DNA from: Candidatus Coatesbacteria bacterium RBG_13_66_14
GTDB taxonomy: Bacteria; RBG-13-66-14
Length of the DNA: 6,134 bases
Assembly (NCBI GenBank): GCA_001774505.1
Contig: MFAF01000026.1
Coordinates: forward strand, 5,411-11,544
Direction: 5' to 3'
The notes below the pieces were generated by a model. That model saw nothing but the letters and a program-made list of their open reading frames with translations, ran no database searches and was not told the origin of the DNA. This document shows, piece by piece, positions 6,064-6,134 of this stretch. Position numbers and translations under genes: made by a program. Positions within the stretch are counted from its first letter, which is position 1. Every line of letters begins with the position of its first letter.

Positions 6064-6098
6064 CCCTCACCCCCACCCTCTCCCTGGAAGGGAGAGGG
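6064..6098 (+). repeat. Repeat module B, copy 2
   Basis: CCCTCACCC (6064-6072), a three-base spacer, then a perfect 10-bp hairpin with arms CCCTCTCCCT (6076-6085) and AGGGAGAGGG (6089-6098) around loop GGA. Same plan and lengths as 3643-3609 on the other strand. No T-run follows, so it is not a canonical terminator for folC, though it may stabilise the 3' end. Confidence 0.7.
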
Positions 6099-6114
6099 GG
6101 TCGCTGCACCCGTT

Positions 6115-6134
6115 GGTTGCGATGACGTAGGGGC
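6115..6134 (+). repeat. Repeat module A, copy 2, at the window edge
   Basis: Matches the reverse complement of 3664-3683 at 19 of 20 positions and ends in CGTAGGGGC exactly at the window end. The element very likely continues beyond the window. Confidence 0.65.

Overview
The window is a GC-rich stretch of what looks like ordinary bacterial chromosome. It carries five protein-coding genes, the first cut by the window edge, separated by short intergenic stretches that hold small palindromic repeats. PdxJ places the organism on the deoxyxylulose-5-phosphate route to vitamin B6, which is typical of many Gram-negative phyla and unusual in Firmicutes, Actinobacteria and Deinococcus. The gene mix (diguanylate cyclase, GT-C glycosyltransferase with TPRs, DUF2062 protein) and the dispersed CCCTCACCC / GTAGGGGC repeats would fit a high-GC Gram-negative or environmental candidate-phylum genome. 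I cannot name the taxon from sequence alone.

Layout. Positions 1-779 (minus strand) encode a GAF-like plus GGDEF diguanylate cyclase whose last part lies beyond the left edge. A 166-base divergent intergenic region (780-945) holds a good sigma70-type promoter for that gene and a weaker -10 element for the rightward genes. Rightward come a small DUF2062 membrane protein (946-1470) and, 10 bases later, a 685-residue multi-membrane-span PMT/ArnT-like glycosyltransferase with a C-terminal TPR array (1481-3538); the two are probably co-transcribed. A 254-base gap (3539-3792) holds a palindromic repeat element with 10-base terminal inverted repeats, followed by a probable promoter and a strong ribosome binding site for pdxJ (3793-4500). 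A 164-base gap with a perfect hairpin (core GGGGCTAAAGCCCC) precedes folC (4665-5990). The last 144 bases contain a second and partly a third copy of the repeat modules seen at 3562-3683.

Together: pdxJ (pyridoxine phosphate synthesis) and folC (folate synthesis and polyglutamylation) are cofactor housekeeping genes. They are possibly transcribed in the same direction but are separated by a hairpin, so co-transcription is uncertain. The glycosyltransferase-TPR protein and the DUF2062 protein are envelope proteins, and the cyclase makes the second messenger c-di-GMP. I see no defence system, mobile element with a transposase, CRISPR array or RNA gene. The most notable signals are the modular repeat family, whose hairpin stems differ by compensatory changes between copies; a Ser-to-Ala substitution in the FolC P-loop; the PMT-TPR fusion, which resembles eukaryotic TMTC proteins in layout; and a cyclase lacking the usual inhibitory I-site.
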